Shown piece after piece: positions 44,106-56,302 of a stretch of DNA of 64,000 nt (positions are counted from its first letter, which is position 1; each line of letters begins with the position of its first letter). Under the pieces are notes generated by a model. It made no database searches. It saw nothing but the letters and a program-made list of their open reading frames with translations, and had not been told where the DNA came from. The stretch is from Hemerocallis citrina (Eukaryota > Streptophyta > Magnoliopsida > Asparagales > Asphodelaceae). The position numbers were made by a program, and so were the translations under genes. The DNA is taken from NCBI GenBank assembly GCA_017893485.1, contig CM030358.1, positions 153,704,706 to 153,768,705 of the forward strand, written 5' to 3'.

Positions 44106-44997
44106 AGTAGAGAACTTTGAGCCTACCCACAGATCTTCATACCTACTAGGGTACTTGTTAATACCGAGGGCGCTGAGTACCTCAAAGAGGACCGCTTTCC
44201 TCCTAGGACATTCCAGAAATAGATGGTCTCGAGTCTCGGACACAGCATTGTAGAACCCACAACTAGAATCAATGTTCGGTTGGCATTTAGCTAGGTTCTC
44301 TCTAGTTAGAATTGCATCGTTCAGAACCAACCATAAGAAGATTTTTATTTTCAGCGAAGTTTTCGCCTTCCAAATAATACCCGACCATTTCGGGCGACAT
44401 TCCCTGAAGTGAATGCGGTTATAAAGGGAGCGAACAGTGAATGTGTCATTCTTTTCGGGTCCCCAAGATTTCCTATCTGGCCCCTGAGAGCATCTAATTC
44501 CCGAGCTGGCGATATGTGCCTGCAGCTCCATGAACCTGAGTTGAAAGCCCGAGTCCAGTATCTGTTTAAAGGCCGGTTTCCAGGATCTTATTCTCCAGGC
44601 TGCGGCCACCATGCAGTGCGGTTGTGACACTCTATGATACAAATCGAAAAACAACTCTCTAAGTGTGTGATCACCACACCACTTATCCCACCAGAATCTA
44701 GTAAGTCTGCCATTTCCAATATAAGACGTCACACAGCTATTGAAAGGTTCATAGGATTTAGCAATTCCACTCCAGAACCAGGATACGGGTGGGCCCACCC
44801 TGAAGCCCAGATTCCTCATCCCATTCCCATGTAGGTACGCCTGAACGAAGTCCTGCCACCCCTTTCCGTTAGGGTGAAAGCACCACCACTTACCAAGTAG
44901 CGCGAGATTGATATCTCGAATGTCAATAATACCTAGCCCTCCGTGCATCTTCTTCATGCAAGCTTTTTCCCATCTGACCTCTATCGCTTGCACCCTT
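44079..44997 (-). pseudogene. LINE reverse transcriptase C-terminus with zf-RVT
   Basis: The open stretch encodes VRWEKACMKKMHGGLGI and DINLALLGKWWCFH, the post-RT region, followed by a zinc-binding zf-RVT part (IIWKAKTSLKIKIFLWLV, CGFYN, RDHLFLECP). It continues the RT from the other side of solo LTR F, but the frame does not connect exactly. Confidence 0.85.
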
Positions 44998-47900
44998 TGT
45001 AACGCCCCGAATTACAAATAAGACCGAATTCGAGATTTTACAGGATCTTTACTTCACTCATACAATTTTACAAGGAAATTAAAACTTTTCAATAATACAT
45101 CAGGGTTCATTATATTTTTGTTTACACAGCGGAAGAATACAACAATGAAATAAAATACAACTTGTACAACTATAACAATGTAAATCATCAACTGCATCAT
45201 AACATCTTTACTTCTTCATGGAAAAGTCTATTACCTGCATATCAAGCTGTGGGCACATCAGTCACTTACAACTGACAAAAATGTTATACTCAGCTATCTT
45301 TTCTATGCCGTACATACAACGATCTCATTACTTTAACAAATCACAAAAATTGAAATGAACATTAAAGTGTTCAATCGTGACTACGCTAAACATGTAAGTG
45401 TATGTCATGCCTTAATGCCTAATGCACACATTCATACTAGGATGACACTAATGCATACTTGTTCGGATTCTATGCATCCCATACTACATAGGTCCGAGGG
45501 CAAGTACCTACGTACTCCACAATAAAGGGTTCGATCCCTCGCCATGAAACTACCCAGTAATAAAATAAGGTTTAGATCATTCCACGAATACGGATCCCAG
45601 CCTCGGAATCCACCGCTGACTGTTATAACAGATCCCTCATCGTGCGAATCATCCCGCAAGTGTCCCTCTAGCCCCGGTATATGTATAGACATTGGAGTAT
45701 GGCAACTATCCGCCCGACTACGCAAACTCCCGGATTTAAAAATCAAGCCTGTCTCCCATGGAGCAACCACAGTCACGGAGATCCACTGCCGACTGGGTCT
45801 ATAGCCACGAATATCCACCGCCGACTATACAGAAGCAACCCACTTACGTTTTTCCATGTTCACTACATCTTCACTTATGTGCCTAAATATTTAGTTCAAG
45901 ACAATAATAAATTTTCAAGTCTGGAATTAGTTTTACCTCCTACCGGACTTAATCAACAAAATACGAGATAGCTCCATGGCCATATCTCAAAATATATCTC
46001 AACTCTTTTCAATTCAATAGTGTTGGTACCCGAGGTCTCACTAACTCTAAATCATAACTTTTTCATATACAAGAAATCATGGGTACACATATCCTTCAAT
46101 AAACATGTCTTAAACTTAAATTATTTTATCTTCAACTTATTCACAAATGGTCCATATCTTGTATTAGCACTTATCCACAAACTAATCATTTCTTAGTCTT
46201 GACACTATTCATGATCTAGTTATTTACCCATAGTCTTTATAAGCAAATAAATTCTTTCAAGAACACAACTTTATCATATGAAATGTTACAACAAATCCAA
46301 GCACTTATAATGTCTCAATTCACATAAAATATTCTTTAAACAAAAAAAAGAGAGAGAGTATAATTCTCTTTAAGAATCACTTCACAAATTAATACTTTAC
46401 TCTTCTTAATGAAAGAAAGGTCTATTCTTAAGTAATAATTTTTGAAGTCACATAATTTATTTTCCTATCTCAAATTTCCATTTTTTAATTATCAAATATC
46501 CATGAAAATTTCTGGAATTATTTCTAATAAATTTCATTTCATTTTATAAGAATAACACAAATTTGCCCAAATTTTTCCTATCATTAAAACACCCTTAATA
46601 TTAATCAAAACCCAAAAAAAGAAAAAGGGAACCCCAGGTTTCGAACCAGGCAACCCGCACAGCAACCTAGAACGCCCAAAGCCAGCCCCACTAGCCACTA
46701 AGCCCATGTGGGCTTTGTGTCAAATATCACACCGAAAAGCCCCATATACTGAGCTTCTGGTTTCGGAATTTAATTTAGTGAATCAAAATAAAATGTGGCT
46801 ATCAAGTTTCGAACCCAAGATCTCTTACAACCAGTGCTCTATGGTCCCCTGGCTAACCAGTAAGTCCAAGTGTATTTTCTGTTTAGAAATCGTATTAATA
46901 TACTTTTGTTTAAACTGTCAGAAATTGGTTCTTTTTCATGCGAACTCGTCTGTCCAAAAAATAAAATCTTTCTAGGAATTTGAAATAAAATTTTTCTTGA
47001 CTGAGATTGAAATTAAAACAGTAAACAACAAATTTTAAATTCATTAAAACCCAACTTCCACTTCTTTAAACAAATTTTTTTCTCATTTTTCACATAGACT
47101 TGTAATTTTCTCAAAACTTGAATTTACAAAATGGTGTTCATGAAAACTAGTTTTTAATCCTACTTATACAAAATTAAAGTTTTATAACAATATTAGCATG
47201 TCTCTCAAACATGAGAATCTCACAAAAATATCTCTTTCATCCAATAGCTTATATTTTCAATTAGGACATAGCAATTGTACATATGTCAACACATTTCAAA
47301 GCACTAACTAAATTTACTTTCTTTCTTCTTTCTTAGTTATCAAAGCATGATTTGCATACAACTTTCTTCAACAATTTTCATATACTCATCATGTACAAAA
47401 AAAATGCAAGCATACTAACATGATTCATAGTATAAAAGAATTCTTCTTTTTAATTAGCATGGTATCTATTTTTACTCAATCACAACAAAACTATCCTCAT
47501 TCATATCATATTACACTAGCATGAATTTTATCTATATTTTTCACATCAACATTAACTTGTACTACTCATTTATAGTTTTTAGCATGCATGTTCTACAACT
47601 AGAAAGTATGAAACCACCCACCTTTAATGAAGTTTTGAACAAAATGGAACTCCTAACTTCTAGCAAGAACTTCTCATCCTAGTAAGAACTCTCCTCCTAG
47701 CAAGAACTTCTCCTCCTAACAAGAACACTCTACTCTCTTTCTTTTCTTTCTCTTAAATTGATTTGTTTTTGGTGCAAAAGAGAAGGAGAAATGGGGTGTT
47801 ATTTATAGGATAATGTTAGGGTCTATTATGCATAATTCTACACCTAATAAATTTCTCTTAATTTACCAACTCTTCATTTTCTTAACTTTTCCCTTAAACT

Positions 47901-48689
47901 CTCCAAATACTCTAACTCCCAAACTCCCAACCTTTCCTCTCCCCCACTACTCCAAAACTCTAACTCTCATTCTCTCTCTTTCCATACGAAAACCGGCCAC
48001 CCCCCTAGTGTAAAAACCGGACAACATTCCAAGTGTGCATATGCACACATGCACACACAAATTAAGTACAATTTTATAGTTCTAAATGTGTACTAAAAGT
48101 TGTAACTTGTCATGTATTAGTCCAAGCTCAACTTAAATTAGGACTTTATTAATGGACTTGTCCCATGGGCTTTTATTTTAATTTACTAATTAATTATTCT
48201 AGTGGGCTCTCCTTTTAATCAATCTAATGGGCTAGACTTTAACTTTAGGTCCATGGATCAAAAGAAGACCAATATAAAAACTTATGCATGCTAAAATAAG
48301 AAATGAGGGTAAGAAAATGGAGATGGAAAATTAGAACGTGCATCATACGTGCAAAAATAAAAAAATGCATTTTAATTAAAATAGGGGAAAATAAATTTCC
48401 GTTTTATAAAATAGATTTGAAAACCAAAAATAAATAATTTAAATACTTAGAAAATATTACACGTAGCTGTGAAAACACATAATCGATACGTGCATCAAAA
48501 ACACGTAAAAAGCACGTAAAATCCAAAGATTGAAATATTGTATTTGAGTTGACACAAATAAGATAAAAATCAATACGAAAAATGCATAAAGAGTCAGAAA
48601 TCAAGATACGTAGTGAAAACATGTTACAAAATAAAGGTGCGTAACACATAAGGACAAAATTGTCATTTTCAATTTTGCGGGGTGTTACA
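44998..48689 (-). mobile_element. Solo LTR F in the LINE
   Basis: On the plus strand it runs TGTAACGCCCCGAATT to GCGGGGTGTTACA. The flanks CCCTT (44993-44997) and CCATT (48690-48694) are a 5-bp duplication with one change. A TATAAATAACACC box on the minus strand at about 47805-47817 gives the orientation. It is 3,692 bases with no internal region. Open frames inside are short and unconvincing. Confidence 0.85.
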
Positions 48690-49604
48690 CCATTCCATAA
48701 AAACCGCTTCCAGATGCGATCAATTCTCTGTATTACCCATCGTGGCATTTCAAAAAAGGACAGATAATAGGTTGGTAGGTTCGAGAGTACTGCATTGATA
48801 AGCATGACTCTCCCTCCCAGGGACAAAGCTTTACCTTTCCAACCTACTAGACGGTTCTCCACCTGATCAATGATGGGTAACCAATCATCCTTCTTAAGCT
48901 TTTCGGGTCTCAGCGAGAGCCCCAGGTACTTAATGGGGAAATTCTCGATGGAACAGTTTAGGATCGTGGCATGTTCTTGTGCCTCCTCTGAGGTTAAGGT
49001 AATGGGAATAACAGCACTTTTGTGGAAGTTAACCCTGAGACCGGACCAAGCTTCAAACTATAAAGAATTCCTTTGAAAGCGGTAGTCTCCCCGATATTTT
49101 CATTTCCAAACAGAAGAGTATCATCTGCATACTGGAGGATTGAACACCCTTGACGATTGATTCCACTGGCCACCGGCGAGATCCAACCTGCCCTTCTGCA
49201 GTTAGCCATCATAGACCACAAAATGTCTGCCACAATGGTGAAGAGAAGAGGGGAGAGGGGATCTCCCTGTCTAAGGCCCCGTTTGCACGAAAAATGGTGA
49301 CCCACTATCCCATTCACCACGATAGCAGTCCTGCTGGTGGTGAGACACATGTGCATCAATCTGATCCACATATCCCCAAACCCTCTTCCAGCCAGTGCTT
49401 CCAAGAGACATTCCCCATCAACAGAGTCATAAGCCTTCTCGAAGTTCAGCTTCAGGAAGTAGCTCTTAGCATTCGCCCTGTGAAAATGATGGATAGTTTC
49501 TTTAGCAATGGCTACACAATCCTGGATACACCGTCCTTTAATGAACCCAGTTTGCTCGCAACTAATGAGTCTATCCATCACCTTTCCCAATCTATTAGCA
49601 AGCG
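48690..49604 (-). pseudogene. LINE reverse transcriptase, central part
   Basis: The minus strand encodes LGKVMDRLISCEQTGFIKG, FEKAYDSVDGECLLEAL, the palm motif GLRQGDPLSPLLF and the catalytic QYADDTLLFG, then GKALSLGGRVMLINAVLSNL after a frameshift. It lies between solo LTRs F and G. Confidence 0.9.
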
Positions 49605-51000
49605 TGTAACACCCTAGATTTTTAAATGATTCTTTTGATATTTATAAATGGATTTAATAAACATTTTTCTGAAATTTATCTTTTACACGTGCTAAACACG
49701 TGCAAATATTTTCTTAGGAAATTTAAAGTCAGAAATTATTTTGGAGAAACCCATTATTTATTAGTAGGTATTATTTATGAATTTTCTGTATTTTTCTGAT
49801 ATTTATTTGACCTATTTGCAAATATTACAAAAAGATGGGCTTTTGTGCAAAATTACCATTTGGACTAAAAACTCCAGATTTTCGGATTTTTGGGCTGAGC
49901 ATGATTGCTAGTCAACTCAGGGGTAAAAATTTCACCTTTTTAAATAGATTTGGTTTATTTCGCAAATTTCTTAAAGAATGGTCTTTCTGCAAAATTGCCA
50001 CTTAGGGGCAAAATTTTCAAATTTTGTTTTCTGGGTTTACAAACAGTGCCGGCCAAGATTGGTCAGTTATTTTGTTTTTAAATTTGAATTTAATTGGTTA
50101 TTCTAATTTTCAAATATAAGGATTTACATATGTAAAGATATATTCAACGGGGATATTTTGCAAATCTACTCAAAACCCTAATACACCCTATTTTCAGCCT
50201 GTTAAATATGGCAGTAGCAGCTGTCTCTTTGCTGCATTATACAAAGGGTTTTCTTTATTATTGATTTCTTGAAGTTTCAAAGCGAGGATCTTGGTTTTCT
50301 TGCGAAATGAAAGATTTTCTTATTCTCTTTATTATCTTCGGTTGATTCTTGAATAAGGTGAGTGACACATGTTTGTTTTTGTATTGTTCTATGCATGTTG
50401 AATGTGATTATTTGTCTATTATAAAGCATGTTAGGAATTGTATGAAGATATAATGAATTTTGATGGATGTATGAATAAAAAATTGAATCTTTTCATGAAA
50501 ACTATGCTATTGATGATTAAAACTCTACGTAGATGACTTGAGATTGTTAAAGAACCTAATAGAAACCATGGGTTTGCTGTTTCTTCATTATTCTTACTTA
50601 TTTGGACTGATTATAGTGAGTTGTATGAGGTGAATTGCATGAAAGTAAATAAAGTTGAGTTCTTTACTGCTAGAATGCATATACATGTACTGTTTGGATT
50701 TTTTATGAAGTAAAACTTGATTAATACTTGTTGTAATTGCTTATAATCATGGGAAAACTGATGTAAGTGGTTGTGTGTCGGTTAACAAAGTCCAAGAGGG
50801 GGGGTTTGAAGTTGAAAAGATCATGTTTTGAAGAGGGGTAGTTTTCGGGTCTGATAGGGTAATGGCCGAAATTGGATTTTGTGTGTTTTGTCAAGTTTTC
50901 GATTGAATCTTACTTTGTTTCACAATGAGATTGAAATAGACATTATACTACTTCTATTTGATGAATTTTGATGCTTTAACTTATGCTTAAATACTTATAT

Positions 51001-51002
<2 letters not shown>

Positions 51003-51082
<80 letters not shown>
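51003..51082. repeat. (AC)n followed by (GT)n
   Basis: About 20 AC units at 51003-51042 and about 16 GT units at 51051-51082 are separated by 8 bases, forming a perfect potential hairpin within solo LTR G. Confidence 0.95.
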
Positions 51083-51084
<2 letters not shown>

Positions 51085-51279
51085 TGCTATTGTTGTGAAG
51101 ATTTTGATAAAAATTACTCTTTTGTGATCTCGATGGGATTCTGATTTGTTTTATAAACTCCAGTATGTTGCACAAGTCGTATTTGATCATCTCACGAATT
51201 TCGTTTTGCAAAATTTTGATTTTTAAAGATCGAATTGAAGTATTAGTAAAAAGGTGCACGAATTTCAAAGCTGTCGTTT

Positions 51280-51420
51280 TGGAACATGATAGTCGACCGC
51301 TCTGTTTTTGTACTAAAAACGACAGTCGACTGTCAATTAAGTGATTTTTGGATTTTGTCTTGACAGTCAACCGTTCGTTTTTGAACTGGGTTGACAGTCG
51401 ACTGTCAGTGTCTTGACTGA
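51280..51420. repeat. GACAGTCGACTGTC palindromes in solo LTR G
   Basis: The 14-base palindrome GACAGTCGACTGTC occurs twice (about 51331 and 51401; the second as TGACAGTCGACTGTCA). Degenerate forms AGTCGACCG and ACAGTCAACCG lie between. Confidence 0.85.
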
Positions 51421-52034
51421 TTAGTTTTGTTGAGTTTTCTTCATTTTTCTTGAACAATTGTTTCTTCGATATTATGGACTATTGATCTACTATTTTAAAT
51501 GATATTTTTACAACAGATTACAGTATTTTACAGAGAGTTACGTTTTGGTTATAATAGATTTTAAATTGTGTTTTATTGCTTTATAAAGTGAAATATATAT
51601 GGTTTTTGAAGAAATTGATGTTTTATGACTTTCTATGACTTCAAAATATGATTCTCAGTTATTCAACGGATTTAATACTTTATTTCAGTTCTGGAAATTT
51701 GTTAGTATATTAAATAAATTTGGATATGTTGATTTTAAGAAGTTTTCTTAATATGAGAGTATTGATAATGGAATTGAAAGTTTTATGAGGAATTTTGTGT
51801 TGATGGTCGAGTTGTGAGTTTCTAGAAGGTGTGTGGGACCCTAGTATACTGGCAATTGAGATTTTACGGTTTGACCAGTTGTGGCTTTATTGTTGAACAG
51901 TTAAGTTAAGTCCGGTAGGGTACACCAACTCTAGGAGATTCGTAATTATATAATTAACTTAATAAGATAAGGACATGCACTAGATGGTGATATGATGAAA
52001 TAAGTGTAAACATGGGTTATGGACTTCAGTATGA

Positions 52035-52265
52035 TCTGCGGTGTGAGATAATCCCAGGAATTATTGAGGTGTGAGTGAAATAGGCTCCGGAATTACCTGC
52101 TTGTGGGATTGATCTCCGGAATTATCAGGATCGAGGCAACACTCATGGGGTATTCGTGTGAAGCTTGCGGTGTGGGGTATTCTCTAAGATTCCCAGGTGT
52201 GAGTGAAATAGTCTCCGAAATTATCTGTGAATAGAGATTGATCTCCGAAATTATTGGGGCATGGG
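52035..52265. repeat. CTCCGGAATTAT repeats in solo LTR G
   Basis: CTCCGGAATTA or CTCCGAAATTA occurs at about 52083, 52115, 52214 and 52241, with GTGAGTGAAATAG in front of two of them. It looks like an irregular tandem array in the LTR. Confidence 0.7.
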
Positions 52266-52956
52266 CTAGATACTCACAGCTTATCTAAATCTCGTAGTAG
52301 TCATCGTAGTAGGATTAGTTGCATAACGGGGAATTTAACCCTATAAAGTGGAGAACGATAAGGGCTTGCACCAGACCTATGTAGTATGGAATGCATAGAA
52401 TCCGACAAGTATGCATTAGATAGTCATCATATTGCATTTGCGTTTTCCTGACTTGGTTTTATGCATGTATGTTTACTGTTTTCCGACACTTGACACTTAG
52501 TCTAGTTTCACTCGATGTTTTCATGTTTTATTTATTGTTATTACATATTTTCATTGCTATTAATGTTGATATAAGTCGTTAATGACTTTATTCTTTATGT
52601 TTTATTTATGATTGTATTTCTTTTGATATCACTCAAACCGTTATGGCTGACCTCTGTAGTTTTGGGGGTTAGGGTAACCTCTAGCCTCATATTTTACAGG
52701 TAGGTACCTATAGCTTGGGATTTGGATGTAGGTGGTAGAATGATATTGTGGCTTATGTAAATTGTAAAAGAATGTGTTATAAAAAGAAATTGTAATTGAA
52801 GGTGTTTAATTTTCCGTTGTGTTTGTAAAGAAATGTTGTAATAAAAGTTGGAAAATGTATATGTGTTTTGGCTATATTTACTATTATATTGAGGTAGATG
52901 CTGGGAATTATGCCACGTATTTCTGAGATATTATATTGGAAATTCGGGGCGCTACA

Positions 52957-53671
52957 GAGTGTCTTGATAATAATCTTGACTGAGCAGTTAAGAAGGCTAA
53001 TAGGGCGAAAGTCTCCCACCCGCAGGGACTCTTCTTTCTTAGGGACCAACACAACCTCAGCATAATTAATTCTACCTAATTTAAGCTTATGGTCAAAGAA
53101 GTCGACGAACAAATTTACAAAATCATCTTTGATTTCCTCCCATAAAATCTGGTAGAAGATGATTGGGAATCCATCCGGACCAGTGGCTTTCTCCTTTCCA
53201 AGTTGTGTCACAGCCTCCCAAATCTCCCCTTCAAAAAGGGAGCTTCTAGGGATTGAAGATCCAGGTCAGAGTCGACCGCGGGAACATGCCATAAGTCATG
53301 GTCAAGAGAGACTCTCAAATCTGCCTTTTGTCCAAATAGATGCTTGAAGTGGGATTGGAATGCCACTCTGATAGTATCATCACCTTGTAACATTCCAAAA
53401 TCATTATGGATCGAAAGAATGAGGTTAGATCTACGTCGGGCACTGACAACCCGATGAAAGAATGTTGTATTCGCGTCTCCTTCTTTAAGCCACGAAATTC
53501 TGGACCTCTATTGCCATTTGAGTTCCTCCAGCCTATAAAGTTGAGCAATGTCTTCTCTGAGTTGAAGCAACCTATTTCGCTCCTCTTGCAATAGGGCTCT
53601 AGTTTCTTTAACCTTTTCAAGCTCCTCAATACCTTCAAGAAGGGAGTCTTTTGCTCTCCACATAAACGCAA
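52957..53671 (-). pseudogene. LINE linker and reverse transcriptase start
   Basis: 53211-52957 encodes KEKATGPDGFPIIFYQ and DFRPISLLNCSVKIIIK, the RT fingers. Upstream, 53393-53208 (VAFQSHFKHLFGQK) and 53671-53400 hold the linker. Several frame changes are needed. Confidence 0.8.
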
Positions 53672-53879
53672 ATCTGGTCCGGTTCCACTTCCTTAGCTTG
53701 GCCCGCAGTCTTCTAATTTTTTCACATCAGATTGTCGCTGCTTCTGTCCCTCTAGTAGGGTGGGCCCAGCTCTCATTGACCATGTGATGGAAGCCTTGGA
53801 TTTCCAACCCCGGTTTCTCAAACCTAAACCTAGGAGGTTTCCTGGGTTGCACTTCACCAGTAGAGAGGATAATAGGAAC

Positions 53880-54430
53880 GTGGTCTAATGTGGTTTAGGG
53901 AGAGACTTAGCCCAGGAGAGTGGAAACTTGGCCTTCCAATCCGAGGAGACCAAGATCCTATCTAGCTTAGCCAGAATATGCATCGATTGCATGTTTGATC
54001 AGGTGAAAAGTCTATCAGTGATGGGAAAGTCAGCCAGTTCGAGATCCGCAATAATCGCGTTAAACGCTTCCCTGTCGGAATCACTAGAGCCTCTACCTCT
54101 GTGCTTAGAGGTGAACCTGGTGATGTTGAAATCACCCCCACCACCAAGGGGTACAGCCAGTGAGTGTGAATCAGTCATAATTCAGTCCAGAAAGCCATCC
54201 TAGAGGCAGCAGTGTGTGGACCATACACCACCGTGATTGTGTGGGTCCACAAATCAGTTTTACGTTGGAGCAAGACTGATAAGGAGAACAGCCTGTGGAA
54301 CTCATCTAGGCAGTTAAAAATCTCTTAATTAAAACCTATGGCTATACTCCCAGAGGCACCATCAAAGGGGCGAATTTTCCAATCAGAAATTCGATTCCCC
54401 CCAGTCTACTGAGTGAAGTAATATGAGCCT
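53880..54430 (-). pseudogene. LINE AP-type endonuclease part
   Basis: In the minus strand the segment reads ITVVYGPH, then GGDFNITRFTSKHRG and AKLDRILVSSDW, motifs of the endonuclease/exonuclease/phosphatase fold that nicks the target DNA. Stops interrupt it, and the N-terminal part is lost at the SIRE insertion. Confidence 0.75.
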
Positions 54431-55938
54431 TGTTGGATCCTGTAGGCAAGGCAAGAAATACTAGGGGGAGGGGGGGTGAATAATGTTTTATAAAAAATAA
54501 TTGCGGAATTGAACTTTTCTTCTGACCAGTCGACTTGAAAAGAGAAACCAGTCGACCGGGGCGACAGTTAAGAAGAGTATTTTAAGATGAATCTGATCAG
54601 TCGACTTATAGAAGAGACAGGCGACTTACCAGACAAGTTTTCAGAAAGAAAGTAGTACAAGTCTGACCAGTCGACTTACAAATTGACATAGTCGACTGCC
54701 CAGACAAGTTTTACAGAGAACTTAAAAAGCAAGAAAATGAAATGCAAGTTCAAAGAGATACAACCACAGAGTACACACAATGTATCCTGGTTCGGTCCTT
54801 CCGACCTACATCCAGTCCCCAAGCAATCGACTTGAGATTTTCCATTATTCTTGAAAAAATTACAAGAATACCCTACGGCGTTAGACAACAACCTTGTCCA
54901 ACCCGTAGTCCTTTCTCACAACTAGAGAAAGCAACCCACTCTTCCACCAAGAGTGAAAACCTGACTCTACACCCTATAGCTCTACTCTCCAATCGAGAGG
55001 AACCACTCTTACAACCCAAGAGTGAAGAACAACAACAAAATGTTTACAATCAACCTATAATCTTGTTATGAATGTGATTTTGTGCATGGCTATTAGGTCA
55101 ACTTTCGAAATCAGTCTAAAACAAATTCACTGTTATGCTAGACTGATTTCAGAGAACCAAGACTTACAAAGTGAATGCTTTTGAATGCTTTTTCTTGTTA
55201 AAACCAAAAGCTTGAGAACTTGAGAAACAAAAAGATTGGAAATGAGTTGTTAACCTTTTCCAAGTGATTTCTACACTCTATTTATAGAGTTGGAATTACT
55301 GGATGTTGAGAAGCAGTTGCACCAACTGTCAACCAACGGAATTAAAACTTTTGAATTCAAAAAAATCAAGTTTTGAAATCAGTAAACTGTCGAAATGACT
55401 TGAACAGTCGACTGGGTTTCCGTTATGAGTCGACTGGTCAGAGTTTGAATAAGTTCAGACAGTTTCGTACTAGGACAGTCGACTGGTTCCTAATGGCGGT
55501 CGACTGGTACTTAACAGCTGAGCTTTTTCAATCTTTTTTTGATCTTTTTAAGTTTGAAAAAGAACACTCAATTATTTTAAAGATATGTATGAGTGTGTGT
55601 GACAAGGCTATTACAAAATTTCTAAGACTCAAAGAAATAAAATTTTTTACAATTGTTACAAGACACTTAATACAACAAATTGAAGCAGGTCTTGTCTTGA
55701 GTTGTGAGTCTTGAGATGGAGCTTTTAGCCTTCGTCTTTTTCTTTGAAGCTGACAACCTTGTAGCTTTCTTGATCAATTAGGTATAAGAGCTTTGTTTGT
55801 AGCTTTGCTTGATCAACTTGCTTTGAGAACCTTGTAAAGCTTGTTAGAACATTTTGCCTTTGTGTATATCCTGTAATATTTAAGAAGTAGCACAACAATT
55901 TTGCATTGTGTTGTAATCATCAAAATCAAGAATCAACA
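54431..55938 (-). repeat. 3' LTR of the SIRE-type element
   Basis: Read on the minus strand it runs TGTTGATTCTTGATTTTG to GGATCCAACA. A TATAAATAGAG box lies at about 55275-55288. Several AGTCGACT palindromes are present. It is 1,508 bases. Confidence 0.92.
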
Positions 55939-55954
55939 TTCTCCCCCTTTTTGA
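55939..55954 (-). other. Polypurine tract of the SIRE-type element
   Basis: Minus strand AAAAAGGGGGAGAA lies directly before the 3' LTR start and would prime plus-strand DNA synthesis. A second G-rich tract, AAAAAGGGGGAGAA, occurs at about 56130-56144. Confidence 0.9.
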
Positions 55955-56302
55955 TGATCACATCACAATAGCTTATAATAATGGGAATAAATATTACAAG
56001 TGCTCACATGCTCCCCCTATCAAATGTTCAACATGCATAGGTGTGAAAACATGCACAAGAACATGCACAAAGATATGTATTGCCAAAACATAACACAAAG
56101 CAACATAAAAATTACAGCTTATATTTTCTCCCCCTTTTTCATCAACAAAAATGGAGAAAAAAATAAACCTCACAAAAAATAATACAGAGCAAAATGTCAT
56201 TCATATAAAAAGAGAGTAGTCTTAGTTCAAACGATTACATAATAGATAAAAAATGCAACAATAAGTAGGAAATACATAGAAAAATATGAAAATAGTAGCT
56301 CA

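Larger units (their letters stand above)
49605..52956 (+). mobile_element. Solo LTR G in the LINE, opposite orientation to F
   Basis: It runs TGTAACACCCTAGATT to TTCGGGGCGCTACA. The flanks AAGCG and GAGTG would be a duplication with two transitions. Its end part (52373-52425, TAGTATGGAATGCATAGAAT) matches F in reverse complement (45449-45500). The LINE frame continues across it (KIIIK to LGKVMDR), so it is an insertion. Confidence 0.83.
43393..54430 (-). mobile_element. L1-type LINE split by two solo LTRs
   Basis: On the minus strand the order is endonuclease (54430-53880), linker, reverse transcriptase (53211-52957, then 49604-48690), the zf-RVT C-terminal part (44992-44079) and a 3' region ending in poly(A) (T run at 43395-43406). 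Solo LTRs at 49605-52956 and 44998-48689 interrupt it. Its 5' end is cut by the SIRE-type element at 54431. All parts are decayed. Confidence 0.85.

Noticed and set aside
44998..52956. A single LTR retrotransposon with F and G as its two LTRs
   Set aside because: F and G are in opposite orientation, and the sequence between them is the LINE reverse transcriptase, continuous with both flanks.
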